This document shows positions 31,641 to 43,968 of a stretch of 64,000 bases of DNA, in pieces. Origin of the DNA: Bugula neritina (Eukaryota; Bryozoa; Gymnolaemata; Cheilostomatida; Bugulidae); the NCBI GenBank assembly GCA_964035545.1, contig OZ037771.1:8790408-8854407 (forward strand). The letters run 5' to 3'. A program made the translations under genes and the position numbers. The stretch's first letter is position 1. Each line of letters starts with the position of its first letter. The notes under the pieces were generated by a model that was not told the DNA's origin, did no database searches, and saw only the letters and a program-made list of their open reading frames with translations.

Positions 31641-33345
31641 ATCATCATGATTACACATATGAATGTGTAGAATTTGCATAAGCTAGTGGAAAAAAATCTT
31701 TGCTGGGGCAAGAGGTGGAACCTTACTCTACAGTCTACAGTGTGCTAGCCGCACCCCTTACCTTTAGACCACACAAGCTTTGCCAATAGTGAAGCATTAT
31801 ATGAGTAACTATCATTATATAAATATCTGGAGGCACAGATGGGTATACAATTATTATTAGTTAGGCTGTCAATTAATGTTGACTGGCAGTAGATAGCTGC
31901 TGGTGATCTTGAATAACTAACTCAAAAGTTGAAAAATAAGTAGCCTGCATATTATTAGCTACAAAATTAGGTCTGAAATAGACCTTGTCTAGACAGTGTT
32001 AGAGTTTGCAGTTGTGCTCCAAAATATAAATTAAACTGTATGCTATTACATAAGCTTATGCATGCAAATATGTTATGACAATACTAAGTTTGAGGAAAGC
32101 AACATAGCCTACTTGAAGTAAACTTTGACAATAGTGTGTTATTTTCTTCGAATACAGTAGCACGCATAGGGCTTATACTCTAAAGCATAACTCTCTAATC
32201 ATATGAATCTTTATGAAGTTCACAGCTCATGTAAAGGTGACAATGTAATTTGAAACTAAAAATTCTGTTGCTGCATTGTGTTTAAGGTATATTATGGGGA
32301 AAAATTTGGTTTTGGTAGCCTACCCCAACGGCATTCCACAATGCAGCTTATAGGCTAGCCAGTTGTAATAAGTAATTATAATAGCAAGGTTACTATTATG
32401 GCTAGCTCTGTACAGTATGTAACCTCTTGAATAATTTCGCCACTTTTAAACTATTGGAAGTTTGCCAAGTTATCATATTGCAGCCAGCCACCGGAGACAA
32501 AGCATTGCAGCTATCCATATATCATACTGATGCACTTGGTAGCAGACTGGCTAATCAAGTAATCTAATTTAGTTCAATGCCCTTTACTTTGGGAAACAGC
32601 TTCTTTTTTTAGATTTACCTAACAAACCATGAAAATATCTCAACTAATATTTTAATAATTCAGAGGTACATTTTTAAAACTGAATTAATTGCGCTTGTTT
32701 GCACAACAACAATAATAAAATATATATTATGAAAAGTAATAAAAAACACATAATACGATATAGTATATGATATAATAATATAATATTACAGGTACCATTA
32801 TTGCATTTTATAACTCGGATGGTTGCCAAAGAAATCTATTACACCAATGCTATAATTACATCAAAAATTTTGATAAGAAGCAGGTTGAAATAGAATAGAT
32901 TCCTAAAACATGAAATCATGATTTGACAAGTGTTTTATATAGGCTAACCAACCTAGGAATACAAGATTGGGTTTTAGCTGGCAGGCCCTAGCATGTAGCT
33001 TTTGAGCCAGCAGCACTGGAACTTGTAATGTATAAGCAAAGTTAGTGAAGCGAGATTAACGAGCACTCAAATACAGTATATTGAGATACAATACAAGTCA
33101 GGGGCGTATAAATTAGAAAGAATGTGGAAGGAGGACTATGTTTTTCAACAAGCTATAACTTGAAGATTAATTGGCTTTTGAAAAAAAATTGAAAAAGTAT
33201 ATTGGAGAACATAAGTTTCTTTATTTCTTCATATTTTTTTTGTTGGCGTGATATTCAACCTGTTTGAGCTATCAGTGGAACATTGTTCATATAGAGCGTA
33301 AAGCACATAGCAAAGAGCCAAAAACTGAAAAACAAGACCTTGAAC
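31640..33345 (-). repeat. Dispersed repeat R1, copy B, with tRNA-like end
   Basis: Inverted relative to copy A and of similar length. Common blocks include CAAAGCATTGCAGC, GCCAGCCACCGGAGACAAAG, TAAGCAAAGTTAGTGAAGCG and CTTGAACTAATTGTGACTG. The left end holds the tRNA-like module on the minus strand: box A TGGTCTAAAGG (complement of 31761-31771), box B-like GGTTCCACCTC (31712-31722), then a T-run (31690-31696). Its right end abuts the decayed gypsy fragment E33. Confidence 0.7.
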
Positions 33346-33599
33346 TAATTGTGACTGTTGAGTAGAGTCCGGGTGGTCTGTGTGTTTGAGGTATTATCCT
33401 CTACCCAGGCCAACACAACCTGGAGAGATTGGGTGGCTGTGGCCGGTTTGCAGGTTGTCGTCTTTGAAGTAGTCCTGCACTATCAGAGTTACTCGGTATT
33501 CGAGGCTTGGATTTTCACTTGTACTGGGTGTATCGCTCCCTTCGCTCTGTTCTTCTGTTGGTTGCAGCTCCAGATGCCCACAGTAATTATGGTGAGCTA

Positions 33600-35222
33600 G
33601 CTAGCCAGAAAGCCTTCTAACACACTAACCTCTTTCCAGACACAAGGGTGTTGAGGAGGCTGAGCGTCCTGTGGGGTCCATAGATGGGGTGACTCTACCT
33701 TGCCTACTCTGAGAGTGGGGATATTTTCTACCCCCAGAGCAGCCGGGTCTAATTGAACCATGGGTCTAAGCTGAGGAGGGGGCTCCAGTGCATCTCCCGT
33801 CTCATCCTGCCTAGGAATAAAGATCTCTCACTCCCTAGGTTGAGCTATCCTCCTGGTGACAGGTTGACGAGCTGGCTGCAGTAATAAATGTACTTGCATT
33901 GTGGCATCCGGGCTGCTCAGTGTGGCTTTAACCGTTGCTTACTCTAGTCCCAGACTTGCAAGGAGCACTTCACACAGACCTCCATTACACAGTAAGAGCC
34001 AGTGTACTTGTGCTAAAGCTTAGCCGACACTCTGTGACGCCTACGACCATACAGACCCAGTTCCTTACGTGATGCAGAATGGGATACTCCAAGTTTTCTG
34101 TTTATACTTTCTACTGCTTTTCTTGCAGGATTTTATTGGATGTCCTCATCCGCTTCCTCAGCTTTCCCACATACTCATGTACTGGAGCCTCGGGTGCTTG
34201 AACATGGTATTTCAGGTGCTCTGAAACCTTGATCTCCCCCCGGCTTAGAACTAGGAGGTTTGTGTTCTCCTGTGTGCTAGAGTGTAGTGCACTGTGGTAT
34301 GCCCACATAATTTGTGGCAGCACCACATCCTATTCTTTCTGACTTTGCTTAAAAGTAGACTCTCTAAGGTCACACCTAACATCCAGTTATTCGGCTCCAC
34401 AACTCTATTACCATGTAGATGATATGGTTAACCCCCATATCTGGCAAAAGTCACTCGTCAACTGAGATTGGAACTGGGCACCCTGGTTTATATAGACCTG
34501 TTCCGAAAACCCAAAATAACAAATCACATTATGATCAAGGGCCCAAACCGCGGTGGGAGCTGGTGTATCTGGAATAGCCAGGGCATCTGCCCACAGAGTA
34601 ATGGGGTCCATGAGCACCAGTGCCACGGTGTTGTCTCAAGTAACTAACGGCATACGCTCAACTAAGTTCACTGCCACCGCACCGCACCGCACCTGGTAGC
34701 ATCTCCTAAAGTCTGCACAACTCATGACATTTCAGTACAAATTAAGGCTAGTATGGAGGGCATTGACAGCATCTGAGTAAGCTTTGAACTAAAGAGCGCC
34801 ATGCTCCAAGTTAGAGGCGCTGCCCTCTTCCAACTGCTCATTGATGCTAAAGTGAACAGGTCCTCTGTTTTGTCTTTATATGTGCAGGCACCGCTTGCAA
34901 TTTTTCTCAAGCTCATGCCAACGGCCTTTCTGTGTTTCTTCCTAGCATGAAACTTTATGCTTCAAGAGAACTCGGCAAAAATTACCTGGCTCGAGAGTTC
35001 AGCAAGCTTACACAGCCATCTCAGTGATACTTAGTTTGTTTGCAATCTCAGCGTTCTCTCGTACAGATATGGCTAAAAGTGCTTAACTGCCTTGATTGTT
35101 GCTAGAGGCACCTTTTGCTGCTTCTCCTGCATCAACTGCCACCAGATCCATTTTGCAGTTAGCCAATTCAAAGGCTGTGCCACACCTGCAAACCCAGATA
35201 TGCATTTCCTGTAGTACCCTAT
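33600..35222 (-). pseudogene. E33: decayed pol fragment of an EL1-like gypsy element
   Basis: Minus-strand remnants follow the EL1 Pol order. Near 35222-35130 is a reverse transcriptase/RNase H junction (GYYRKCISGFAGVAQPLN, like EL1 GYYRQYIPDFAGVAQPLN). At 34408-34626 is the integrase core (ITLWADALAIPDTPAP; the catalytic Asp appears changed to Asn in YINQGAQF). At 34111-34326 is the integrase end (AYHSALHSSTQENTNLL), and at 33600-34000 the proline-rich tail. Stops and frameshifts are throughout. No LTR of its own is recognised. It is cut on the right at about 35222 by another LTR end. Confidence 0.75.
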
Positions 35223-35740
35223 CTTCTAAACATTGCAATCACAAATTAAATAAACACAATACTTAAATAGTGAGATTTTTATATTAATATCCAACAACAT
35301 GGTGTCAGTAGTGGAAGCATGATCTGGCTATATTCGGAGTGACTAGTTTGGAATAATTTGGACCACAATGAAACAGCTTTAAACACCCCAGAAAGATCAC
35401 AAGAAAAGGAATTTTCCTGTGTAAAGCAAAGAGTGCTCTTAATGTCACAAAAATAATCATTTTGAAAAAGTATAAAAAAAATGAAGGAGAAGAAAGAAAA
35501 TTGTCAAGCGATTGAGAATAAAACCAAAAATCTATATATAGAGCTATTCAATATGCAAAGCCATCACAAGGTAGAGAAACACAGAACAAGCCTGCTCACA
35601 ACACTTGAGGTGACTGCACACAGCATGACTTGTCGACAGAACATTGCTTCAGCTCGCAATATAATGTGTAGTAAAGACCATAAAAGACTTAGTAGGCATT
35701 TTTTAAAACTGATTCTAGTGACATGATGGGGTTGAGATGA
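35222..35740 (+). mobile_element. E35: truncated LTR end with primer site and possible gag remnant
   Basis: 35222-35299 ends in CCAACAACA directly before TGGTGTCAGTAGTGGAAG (35300-35317), a Leu-tRNA-type primer site, so this is a 5' LTR end plus leader on the + strand. The LTR piece AACACAATACTTAAATAGTG recurs at 58780-58797. A short ORF (35481-35726) may be a gag remnant but has no recognisable motif. The rest of the element is missing. Confidence 0.55.
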
Positions 35741-36051
35741 AGATTAAATGAAGTGTAAAACTAGAATTTAAGCAAATTAAAAAGCCAATAACTTATTAAC
35801 TCGTTGACTCAGCTATGAAACCCTATTCACTTGTAGTGAAACTGTGCATTCACGAATTATCTGGGTATTTAAAGTAATGCAACACTGCCAAGTTAAAGTA
35901 GATTATATGTGTTTATTTAGTGCCAAGATACAGAAGTAAAACTATACATCAACAATGAAAAACACGTTACATAATACGGACATAGCGTACACAACCTAAC
36001 AATAACTAAACCACTGTCTGACTGCCGGCTATTCTATTCTGTCAGCTCTAA
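35740..36051. other. Unassigned AT-rich spacer
   Basis: No gene, RNA or repeat recognised. Confidence 0.5.
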
Positions 36052-36737
36052 CCCCCTGTTCACACATTACCGCATCGTACGCCGTAACAGAACAAACAAA
36101 ATGGCGCCACTGTTACATTTTGTCAACGGGCGTTCACACATTGCCGTAGTAAGTACAACGCATGACGATGAGCTATGTCCAATCATAATTAAGCCAACTC
36201 TTGTCTGCGGTGACTTGTACGCTTTTGGATAGTATTTACAAATTATTCGCAACATTCTCATTAAAAGATGTTATATAAATGCTATTGACTAGATAAAAGC
36301 AATCACATAAAAATAATCTTTCTTTTAAATATAATCGTTTTTAAAATAATTGCGCCAACTAAATCAAATAATGAATATTTAAGCCGTCCAAATCAATTTT
36401 AAGTTTTTGGTTTTCGTGCTTTCGTGATTAGGGAAAGCTAGATTTCTAAGCTGATTTTAATTCAAACAAGCCTGATGAAAGATTTTTTAATCTTTTAAAA
36501 TTTTTGAATTAGTTAAATTAAATCAAAAATAAGCGATTACAATAAACTAGCGGAAACGTTCTTTAAATTTTAGTACCAGATCAACTCTACCCAATGGGAG
36601 TCCGCCGTAATTTTTTGAATCAAGCACTGCTTGATCAACGCCGCAGCGTATACCGGAGTACTATTCAACCCGGATGTTATCAAAGATGGCGCAAATTTGC
36701 TGTTGCGGCGTACGGTGCGGTAAGTGTGAATAGGGGG
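36052..36737. mobile_element. Non-autonomous DNA transposon with about 50-bp terminal inverted repeats
   Basis: The left end CCCCCTGTTCACACATTACC continues as GCATCGTACGCCGTAACAG. It is the inverted counterpart of the right end, which on the other strand reads CCCCCTATTCACACTTACCG then CACCGTACGCCGCAACAG. Both ends reach a GGCGCC/GGCGCA motif. The 686-bp element has no transposase ORF. I cannot define a convincing target duplication, so the superfamily is open. Confidence 0.75.
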
Positions 36738-37119
36738 AATATACTAAGCTCCTCCCATTGTCCATAGCGTATGTTAGTAGCGTAATAGGCAGGTACTAGC
36801 AAGCCGAGTAGATGATGGACGCTACGCATTACGATGATAGAGAAGTAACAGGAGAGTTGTTTTTTCGATACATAAGATAATTCCTTACACAAAATCCTTA
36901 CACACTGCTAGGTTGTGAAACGTGCTTAAACTTGAGTTTGGTGAAATTGGCAGATTTGACGTGTGCTATGGAGGAGGTAGAATTGTTTAGCAAAAAGAAG
37001 ATACTGACATAATATGATGAATTATTTTGTGAGCTAGGAGAGTGCCAGAAGAGTATCAGATAACAATGTAGGGCCTTTTCAACACCGATGACGTAGTGTT
37101 TTATTCTCTTGGTGACTAT
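36738..37119. other. Flank of E37, no gene recognised
   Basis: A minus-strand ORF (36898-37251) runs from this flank into the adjacent LTR. It has no recognisable domain and is probably chance. Confidence 0.5.
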
Positions 37120-37440
37120 TGTAGTAACTTTGTGAGTTGAATGAAACTCAAGTGCTGAACATAGCTCTTTATCAAAGAGAACAAGATAGAATGTATCCTT
37201 CAGTAGTAGCAATCTGTATTGTAGCGTAATAGAGTGGTCTTTAACAGGCAAGCTCCAGTGGTAGACTGACTACACTGGAGACTCGCCTGCTTTTATATAC
37301 ACAAAACAAAAGGATACATAAACAATAGCATTTTTTGTTGTCCAAAAATTGGAGGTCCGAAATGCTAATTTCCGGCAACAAAATTTAGTATAAAATTGTT
37401 ACATAACTTCAAATGCGTATTCAGTGTAATTACATTATGC
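37120..37440 (-). repeat. E37 3' LTR
   Basis: The outer end TGTAGTAACTTTGTGAG at 37120 matches the complement of the CTCACAAAAC-TACTACA end of the solo LTR. Inside are a TATA box (complement of 37290-37299) and the leader hairpin 37245-37289. A short TCCGAAATG...TTTCCGGCAA palindromic U3 remnant lies near 37354-37377. The inner boundary, near 37440, is uncertain because the polypurine tract is degraded. Confidence 0.6.
37245..37289 (-). ncRNA. LTR leader hairpin, E37 copy
   Basis: On the minus strand CAGGCGAG pairs with CTTGCCTG (one G-T), then CTCCAGTG with CACTGGAG, then TAG with CTA around a TCAGT loop. There is a single bulged T. This is the most stable of the three copies and lies immediately after TATATAAAAG. 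Confidence 0.6.
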
Positions 37441-37510
37441 TGGAAACTTTAACAATAATCACAATACTTAGGCATTAGAAAGCTACCTCGCTTAGTTATA
37501 ATTCCAGCAT

Positions 37511-38640
37511 TTAAAACGATATGCAGCAAGTAATTACAATACTGATGCACGCAGTTACTAAAACTTTCCAGAACAATAGGGGATGAAAATCCATTACATT
37601 ATTGTTGTAGTTTCGTGAATTACAACTACTTGTGGGTATTATTGTGTGATTGACTAGGTAGATGGGACCGAACTTAGATTTCCAGGCACAGAGTTCCTTA
37701 TTTATATGACCTACAGAGTCTTTCAGCTGGTTCAGCCCAGCCGTCACAGCTGGGGTGCCAATTGTCTGAAACCGACTTGCAGTCTTCTGAGCCTGTACTT
37801 CATACTATGCATAGCATTTATATGTCAGGGGGTGGAGGACGACACGGATGACGTCTTATCAGCCTCATGTTCTCCTCGCTTTCTATGTGACCGTGGACTT
37901 GGACGAGCATGATGATGTAGCGATAATCTTTGTGAGAAGATGGCCAAGATTAGTGCTTTGCAGACGAGGGGGCAAATAACATAAAAAAATCCTGAAAGCT
38001 GTATACATCAATCGTAAAGACAGCTCCCATATAACAGTCAGCTCGCAGCTGGTGAGCATTGATGACATGGGGTTAGCTATTATACTCCCCGCAAGGACAA
38101 AATGCTAAAAGATAGTGAGCGTCCACATGCGCCTTCAGTGACCTAATTGTTGCTAATGGCTCTTGGCATAGTTGGCATACGGTACTACCACTAGGGCCCC
38201 AGGCGGCCTCAATCTTTTGGGCCGTGGCTGGTGATACTTATCGCCATCGCCTGCAGAGTAATTTTGGAAACTCATCGTCTTTACACTCCATGAGGGGAGA
38301 AGGAGGTTTAGTTGGTAAGCCGTCCCCGTGCCAGGTGGAGCTCATAGCAATAGCAGGTTGAATAGCGCCTGAAAGAGCAGAAATAAGACTAGATCAAACT
38401 AGACCTATACACATAATCCTGGTGAAGCACGACCTTATAATAGCCTGGAAGTCACAACCCTCCCGGTAGAACACTCGCGAGACTAGTACTAGTAAGGTAG
38501 TCTGACAGAGAACAAGACAAGAACAAGACCTTCTATCATTTCATATTTTCACCACCCTTACTCACTAGTATTATCTCCTGTTAGAATATACTAACAGGAT
38601 GAGTCCAGTGACTGAGCTGACGTCAGAGTTGTTTCTGTAC
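37511..38640 (-). pseudogene. E37 third ORF (zinc fingers plus coiled coil), broken
   Basis: Minus-strand reading near 38220-38085 gives IEAAWGPSGSTVCQLCQEP and then a perfect C-X2-C-X12-H-X3-H finger. FCPCGEY of finger 2 follows, as in EL1. Near 38630-38590 a TETTL-like stretch corresponds to the METSL start of EL1, with the ATG lost. The C-terminal coil survives at 37747-37660 (TAGLNQLKDSVGHINKEL), clearly like the EL2 coil (TTGLDQLKGFVGRIKRKL). Frameshifts separate the parts. Confidence 0.7.
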
Positions 38641-38754
38641 TAGAAGAATATTTTGTAAACTTACCCTGAAACCCGGTATTGCGTGGCATACTCGAATATT
38701 TGAGGATACGTATAATAGAAAACTACAAGTACGTCTACCCTTGACTGCATCAGC

Positions 38755-40640
38755 CTATGAAAAGATTGAGCAGCATGTTTGTTGTGTGTGACGGAAGCAT
38801 TTAACAGTTGGCAGATTATTTCTGCCTACTGCTCCTCCCTCACAAAAGTAACTTGTTCTAGTGATAGCACAACTCCTACGCTGAGTGGGACAACTCCCTG
38901 CGGAGCTTACCGTTTGACTAGTAAATCTGCCATTTTGCACACAGTTGCAGACAAAGTCTCGCAGGTAGGGCGGAGGTTGTCTAGAGCGTTGACAATTCTC
39001 TAAAAACAGCAAAGCCTCCACGGATGGACTCGCAAGTTCCACAGGTGAAAGATCCTGCTCCGCTCTTCCTCCATCTCCAAGAAAGAACATTCTTCTATTA
39101 CCGAGGTTCCCACTTCCAGACCGGGGTTAGGTTCCGGAAGTGACGGTACTAGGGCTGGAACAGTAGGCGGCAGACTCACTTCCGGTAGAGGAGGTGGTCG
39201 CTCGTCTGTTACCAGCTCCCGGTTCTACAGCACTACCACCTCATACTCGGGTCCATGCCGTTGCCGCCTGCACGTTACTGCCTGCCTCCTAGGCTTGAGC
39301 AACCGGGGAACTTTTTCTACCGCATTGGGGCTAGCCCAATACGGCTTCAAGCAAGCCTCATTTTGGATTGACACCTGTCCTGAGCACTCAACGTTGTACG
39401 TATGACTGAGCATAGTCTCGACTATCAAGTAGGGCCTCACGACCTTGGGCTGTAACTTAGCCACTTGTCTACAATGCCTGCGGTAGTTGGCCATCCAGAC
39501 CCAGTCCCCCACTTGATAGAGGGGAGGCTCCTCAAAGTCCTCAGTCTGCACCTGCCATTACTTCTCGCGAAGCATTTTGTGTGCGGTCCTCATGCACTCT
39601 ACCAACTCCCCCACATACTCGTGTACAGAGTTATCCTGGTCAAGAACATTGTAGGATAGGTGGTCAGAAACTCGAGTCTCTCGACCGAGCATCAAGAAAT
39701 TGGGGTTTCACCAGTACTAGTGTGTGGCATGCTGCGGTAAGCCCGCATGACTTGCGAGAGCACCGTATTCAATTCCTTTTGACCGCGGCTAAGGAACAGG
39801 CTCCGGAGCGCATCACCCAACATGCGGTTGTTACGCTCTATCACCCCGTTACCTTGTGGATGGTACGGGGTAGTCTTGCTCTGATTCACCTCCCAGAGGC
39901 AACAGAGGTTGCTTATCAGTTGAGACTGAAGCTGAACACCTTGGTCCAAATGTATCTGCCCAGGGAGACCAAAGTAACAAAATACATGTTGGTCTAGCAC
40001 ACGGGCCCCAGTCGAAGCCTACGCGTCTGAAATAGCCAGAACGTTGGCCCATCTTGTAAACTGTTCCGTGAGCACCAAGATCCAGCTGTTGCCTCAGGGT
40101 GTTGTGGGCATGGGGCTGACCAGATTGACAGCAAGCACTTGCCACGGCTGGCCAGCATATAACCTCCTCTGTCTCGATTTACCAGGGAAACGGTCATACT
40201 TAATAGCCAGGCAGATCTTGTCCTGTCTAACTTTGAGCCGCACATTATGCCCCATCCTTGGCCAGTACCACCGGAGTGACAACTTGGGGAACTTTTCTGG
40301 GCTCTTAGATGAGCCTTTTTGTGAGTGTCCCAAATTAACTCCCGGTGGATAGTGGTAGGGCAGACCACCCTCTCCCTCTCTGGGTGTCTACCATTGGCGG
40401 CCAATGTAATGGTTAGAAGTCCATCTTCGTTGACCTGTAAAGAGTCACAGCGTTGGCAGAATAGTTGTACCTCGGCCCATCCTTGCCTCAGTTGCTTCTC
40501 ACTGGGCTGCCTCCCTTTTTTTTGGCTTGGTATACGCTGGCTACCACTCCAGGAAGGGTTTTCTGAAGTTTACTAAGCTCCGAGACGTTATCAGCTACAA
40601 CGGGGTTAGCATGGAGTATCCGTACAGCCTCCGCATTTTT
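38755..40640 (-). pseudogene. E37 pol remnant (integrase and tail) of an EL1-like gypsy element
   Basis: Pieces in EL1 order on the minus strand. The linker (ANPVVADNVSELSKL, near 40600) comes first. The integrase HHCC region is next (40094-40404, LRWYWPRMGHNVRLKVRQDKIC). The integrase core follows (39692-40000 and 39849-40145: FCYFGLPGQIHLDQGVQL, NGVIERNNRML). Then come the C-terminal domain (39225-39551, GDWVWMANYRRHCRQ) and the proline-rich tail with RQPPPYLRDFVC (38755-39090). Several frameshifts and stops. The 5' two thirds of the element are missing, cut at about 40640 where the E40 LTR begins. Confidence 0.85.
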
Positions 40641-40823
40641 ACCATTACACAATTTAATTAGTGGTTATAATTGGGTTGGTTATCATCTGCAAATTATTTT
40701 ATTCAAGCATTAGAATTTTTAAAACAGGAAGTGACTGTATTTTTAGAAACTGAATATAAATTTATCAGCTAAAACATTAGGGAAAAGTAACTTCAAGTTT
40801 GCATAAACTGTATAAATATTACA
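40640..40823 (-). repeat. E40 3' LTR
   Basis: Matches 57164-57355 (E56 5' LTR) along most of its length: GGTTATCATCTGCAAATTAT, AACAGGAAGTGACT, ATCAGCTAAAACATTAGG, CATAAACTGT. On the minus strand it starts TGTAATATTTATACAG, next to a polypurine tract CTAAAGAGGGGATGT (40824-40838). The distal end towards E37 is truncated or diverged. Confidence 0.7.
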
Positions 40824-41022
40824 ACATCCCCTCTTTAGTTTCAGGGCTACAAAAAAGACACAAAAGAAACGGTTTGACAATAGTAATTAAATCGATTACA
40901 ACTTATACTACAGGTGTGGATAATAAATTATGTGCAGTCAACATATGTTAAGTAGTGTGGCATTTTTCTTTTTTGCTCAGAAAATCATATTGGAACATTG
41001 GTTATATCAGCTCTGTTAAGTA

Positions 41023-41477
41023 TTAAAGTTGCGTTTATACCTTCACGATTTTCGGTCAAAATTTCAATTTGGCCGGGTTGAAATTTCTCCGAGTTGCATT
41101 GCATTGTAAAAGCCACCCGTTGAAATTTTTGTACTGTGATAACTTAATAGGCCAATTTTAGAATAGGAGTAATAACTCCTTGTAAACATCGTTATTTAGT
41201 TATTACTTTGGCGATTAGACAACGTACTTATATGGTTATAATTATATAGCCTACGCCTTCTCAATTATTGCTTTTATGTTTTCCGCTTCACTAATTCACG
41301 ACATTTACAAAGGGCATCAAATAGCTATTATGCGAGTCAAATTTCAATTTCAGAAAGTGAGCAACCGCATCAATATGATTTCAACAAGTTTAAGTTTGAC
41401 TATAAAGGGGTACCCGGAATAGCGTTATTAACTTAAACTCGGTACTTTTTTCAGCAGAGGTATTAACGCAACTTTAA
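41023..41477. mobile_element. TTAA-flanked inverted-repeat element (piggyBac-type MITE candidate)
   Basis: The left end TTAAAGTTGCGTTTATACCT and right end AGGTATTAACGCAACTTTAA are inverted repeats with one mismatch, and TTAA sits at both extremes. TTAA duplication is the hallmark of piggyBac-type insertion. It is 455 bp with no transposase, and lies inside the 3' region of the gypsy element E40. Confidence 0.65.
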
Positions 41478-41516
41478 GGTCTGGTGTCAGCCATGACATT
41501 TGTTTGACGAGTAATA

Positions 41517-43960
41517 TTATCTGAAGAAAAGACAGCATAGCCTTCTTTTTGCATATCTCTTACCATCACTTTGTCTCCTTTTGTTTACTGGCAAAAAAGG
41601 GCGCACTTTAAATTTTTTTTTAGGATTTTCTTTCATTTTTTCTTTACAATTATCATCACTCCTTTTGAAATAATTATGGTTAGAAAGTTTAGGTTTAAAC
41701 TTATCCAGATGAATGGGTACAGTGGATCTCAATTTTCTACCCATTAATAATTCTGCTGAATAGTATGAACTAAACTGCGGTGAGGACCTATAGGCTAACA
41801 AAGCCAAACACAGATCTTTTTTTGCAAGTATGCTTTTGGTGGTCCTTACCTCTTGCTTGGCAGCTCCATTAGCTCTGTGATAATGTGGGCTGCTGGTCGC
41901 ATGAGTAAACCCATACTCAACAAAAAAATGTTTAAATTTTGCACTTGCATATTGCGGGCCGTTATCTGACAATAGGATTTCAGGTATGCCATGTCGTGGA
42001 AACATAAATTTCAGGTGTACTATTATTTTACTTGAGAAAAAGTCCGAGTTTGCCAGCAAGGCAACTTCAGGATACCTTGACCAAAACCAGAAGATATACT
42101 TGGCCTTTATAGGTCAATGAATCGATGCTAAGGTGTTGCTATGGTCTATCTGAAGTTTCAAAAGAACGCAATGGTTCTGTAACTTTAGCTGCATTGATTT
42201 TGCCTTTGGCAAAATTGCTGATCATAGATAGCCTCAATAGCCGTTGCCATCGAAGGCCACCACACACTCTCTCTAACCTGTGCTTGACATTTTGTAATGC
42301 CCAAGTGCCCCTATGTATACCTTGCAACACCTGTTCTCTTTGAGCTAATGGTATTACCAATCGATCGCCAAGTGTCAAAAATTGTTTGCTAATTGTTAAA
42401 AGATATCTTCTTTCAAAATATGGCTTCAGAAGAACATCTTTAGAGAACAAATACCCTTGCCATCAATTTTCTACTAATTAAATTACTTTCGACAGTATTT
42501 CATTTTTATGTTGTAAACGAAGCTGCACCAACCTGCGATCAGATCCATATTGGTGAATGTAATCAATATAGAGTTCAATGTCTCTTTTTCTTGCTATAAT
42601 TATCTCGTTTGCTTCAGCAGTGTTATACCTAGAGAAAGCATCAGCCGCAACATTCTTAGACTCGCTTACATGCCTGATAGTATACCGAAATGTTTGAAGT
42701 CCAAGTTTGAACCCTCAAATTTTTGGTGGAAGCCTGTCCAGAAATATATTCCCTAACAAAGTAACTAGTGGGCACTGCTCAATTTCAATAATCACGTTCT
42801 TCATACTTAGTATATATAAAGAAAACTTTTCCATAGCCGAAAACACTGCTAGACTTTCTTTTTCTATGGGTGCATAACGCTTTTTAGTCTCCATTAAAAA
42901 TTGACTCGCATGAGATATCAAACGCCGAGAGCCATTCTGTTAAATTTGTCAGAGTGTTACACTAAACCTGCACTGCTAGCGTCTGTTATAATTATGACAT
43001 CTTTGTCTACGTAATAGACTGCTAAAACTGGTGGATTTTGAAATATTTCCCTTATTCTCATAAAGGAGTGTTTTTTTTTGCTTGACCAGTGCCATGGAAC
43101 ATCTTTCTGCAACAGCATTCTAATGGGTTCACTCACAGCAGCCAATTCCTTAGAAAACTTAGCATACTGGTTAGCCATTCCAAGAAAACTTCGTACTGAG
43201 GTTACATTTTTTGGAGTAGGAAAGTCCACTATTCCTTGAACCCAAGGGCCAACATGTATACCAGACTGATCTATGACATAACCAAGAAAATTAACAGATG
43301 GTACTCTAAATTTACATTTGTTTTTATTGAGCGTAATGCCTGTAATGCGTAAGCATGTCATCCATATGTATAACCACACCATCAACATCCTTTAAAATAT
43401 TGTTTAATTCAGCAACAAAAATCTCTGGTGCACTGCAAAGGCCTTGAGGCGCAGTCACAAATAGCGATATCGTTCAGGATGAGTCAAAAATGTTGTTAGT
43501 TTGCTAGATTCTTTCCTAAAAGGAATCGGCCAGAGTCCACTGCTTACAACAATCTTGAAAAAGGATTGCATTTGTTCTAATTGAGCTAAGCTGCTATCTG
43601 CTGTTGTTATGAAGTGGAATTTTCTCAAAATATGCTTGTTTAGCCCTGTATAATCTCTGAAAATGCTCAAGTCATTTTGGCCAGGTTTATGAACTACTAC
43701 CATAGGTGCCACGCAAAGAGTAGGTTCATCAACTTCAACGATCACTCAATCTTCAATTATTTTCATCAATGCTTCATCTACCAACTGTCTTCAAGAAAAA
43801 CGTTTAGGTCTGGGAAAATGGATAGCAAATAGTTTAGCATTTCCTTTCAACGTAATGACATGCTCTGTATTTACTTTCCCCAATTCTTAAAACAACTTCT
43901 TACCAACACACACATTTTCTGTTTGGCATTGAGATGAATCTACAGAGATGAGGTTTTGTT
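41517..43960 (-). pseudogene. E40: decayed gypsy pol (reverse transcriptase, RNase H, integrase)
   Basis: Minus-strand pieces in order. Reverse transcriptase is at 43745-43455 (IVEVDEPTLCVAPMVVVHKP, then FRDYTGLNKHIL) and 43388-42957 (KNKCKFRVPSVNFLGYVID, FLGMANQYAKF). RNase H is at 42921-42715 (RYAPIEKESLAVFSAMEKF). The integrase HHCC region is at 42450-42139, and the integrase core at 42059-41517 (GIPEILLSDNGPQYASAKF; the E position reads NGAAKQEV). Frameshifts separate them. This is a different lineage from EL1. The 5' part is cut at 43968, where the E44 LTR begins; the 3' LTR is 40640-40823. Confidence 0.85.
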
Positions 43961-43968
43961 TCTCATAT

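Noticed and set aside
33358-33600. 80-residue + strand hydrophobic ORF, considered as a missing transmembrane exon of the Ig-like gene
   Set aside because: The opposite strand appears to carry the tail of the E33 gypsy fragment, and there are no convincing splice sites.
36898-37251. 117-residue minus-strand ORF
   Set aside because: Runs from an LTR into unrelated flank, crossing the LTR boundary; no domain, so probably chance.
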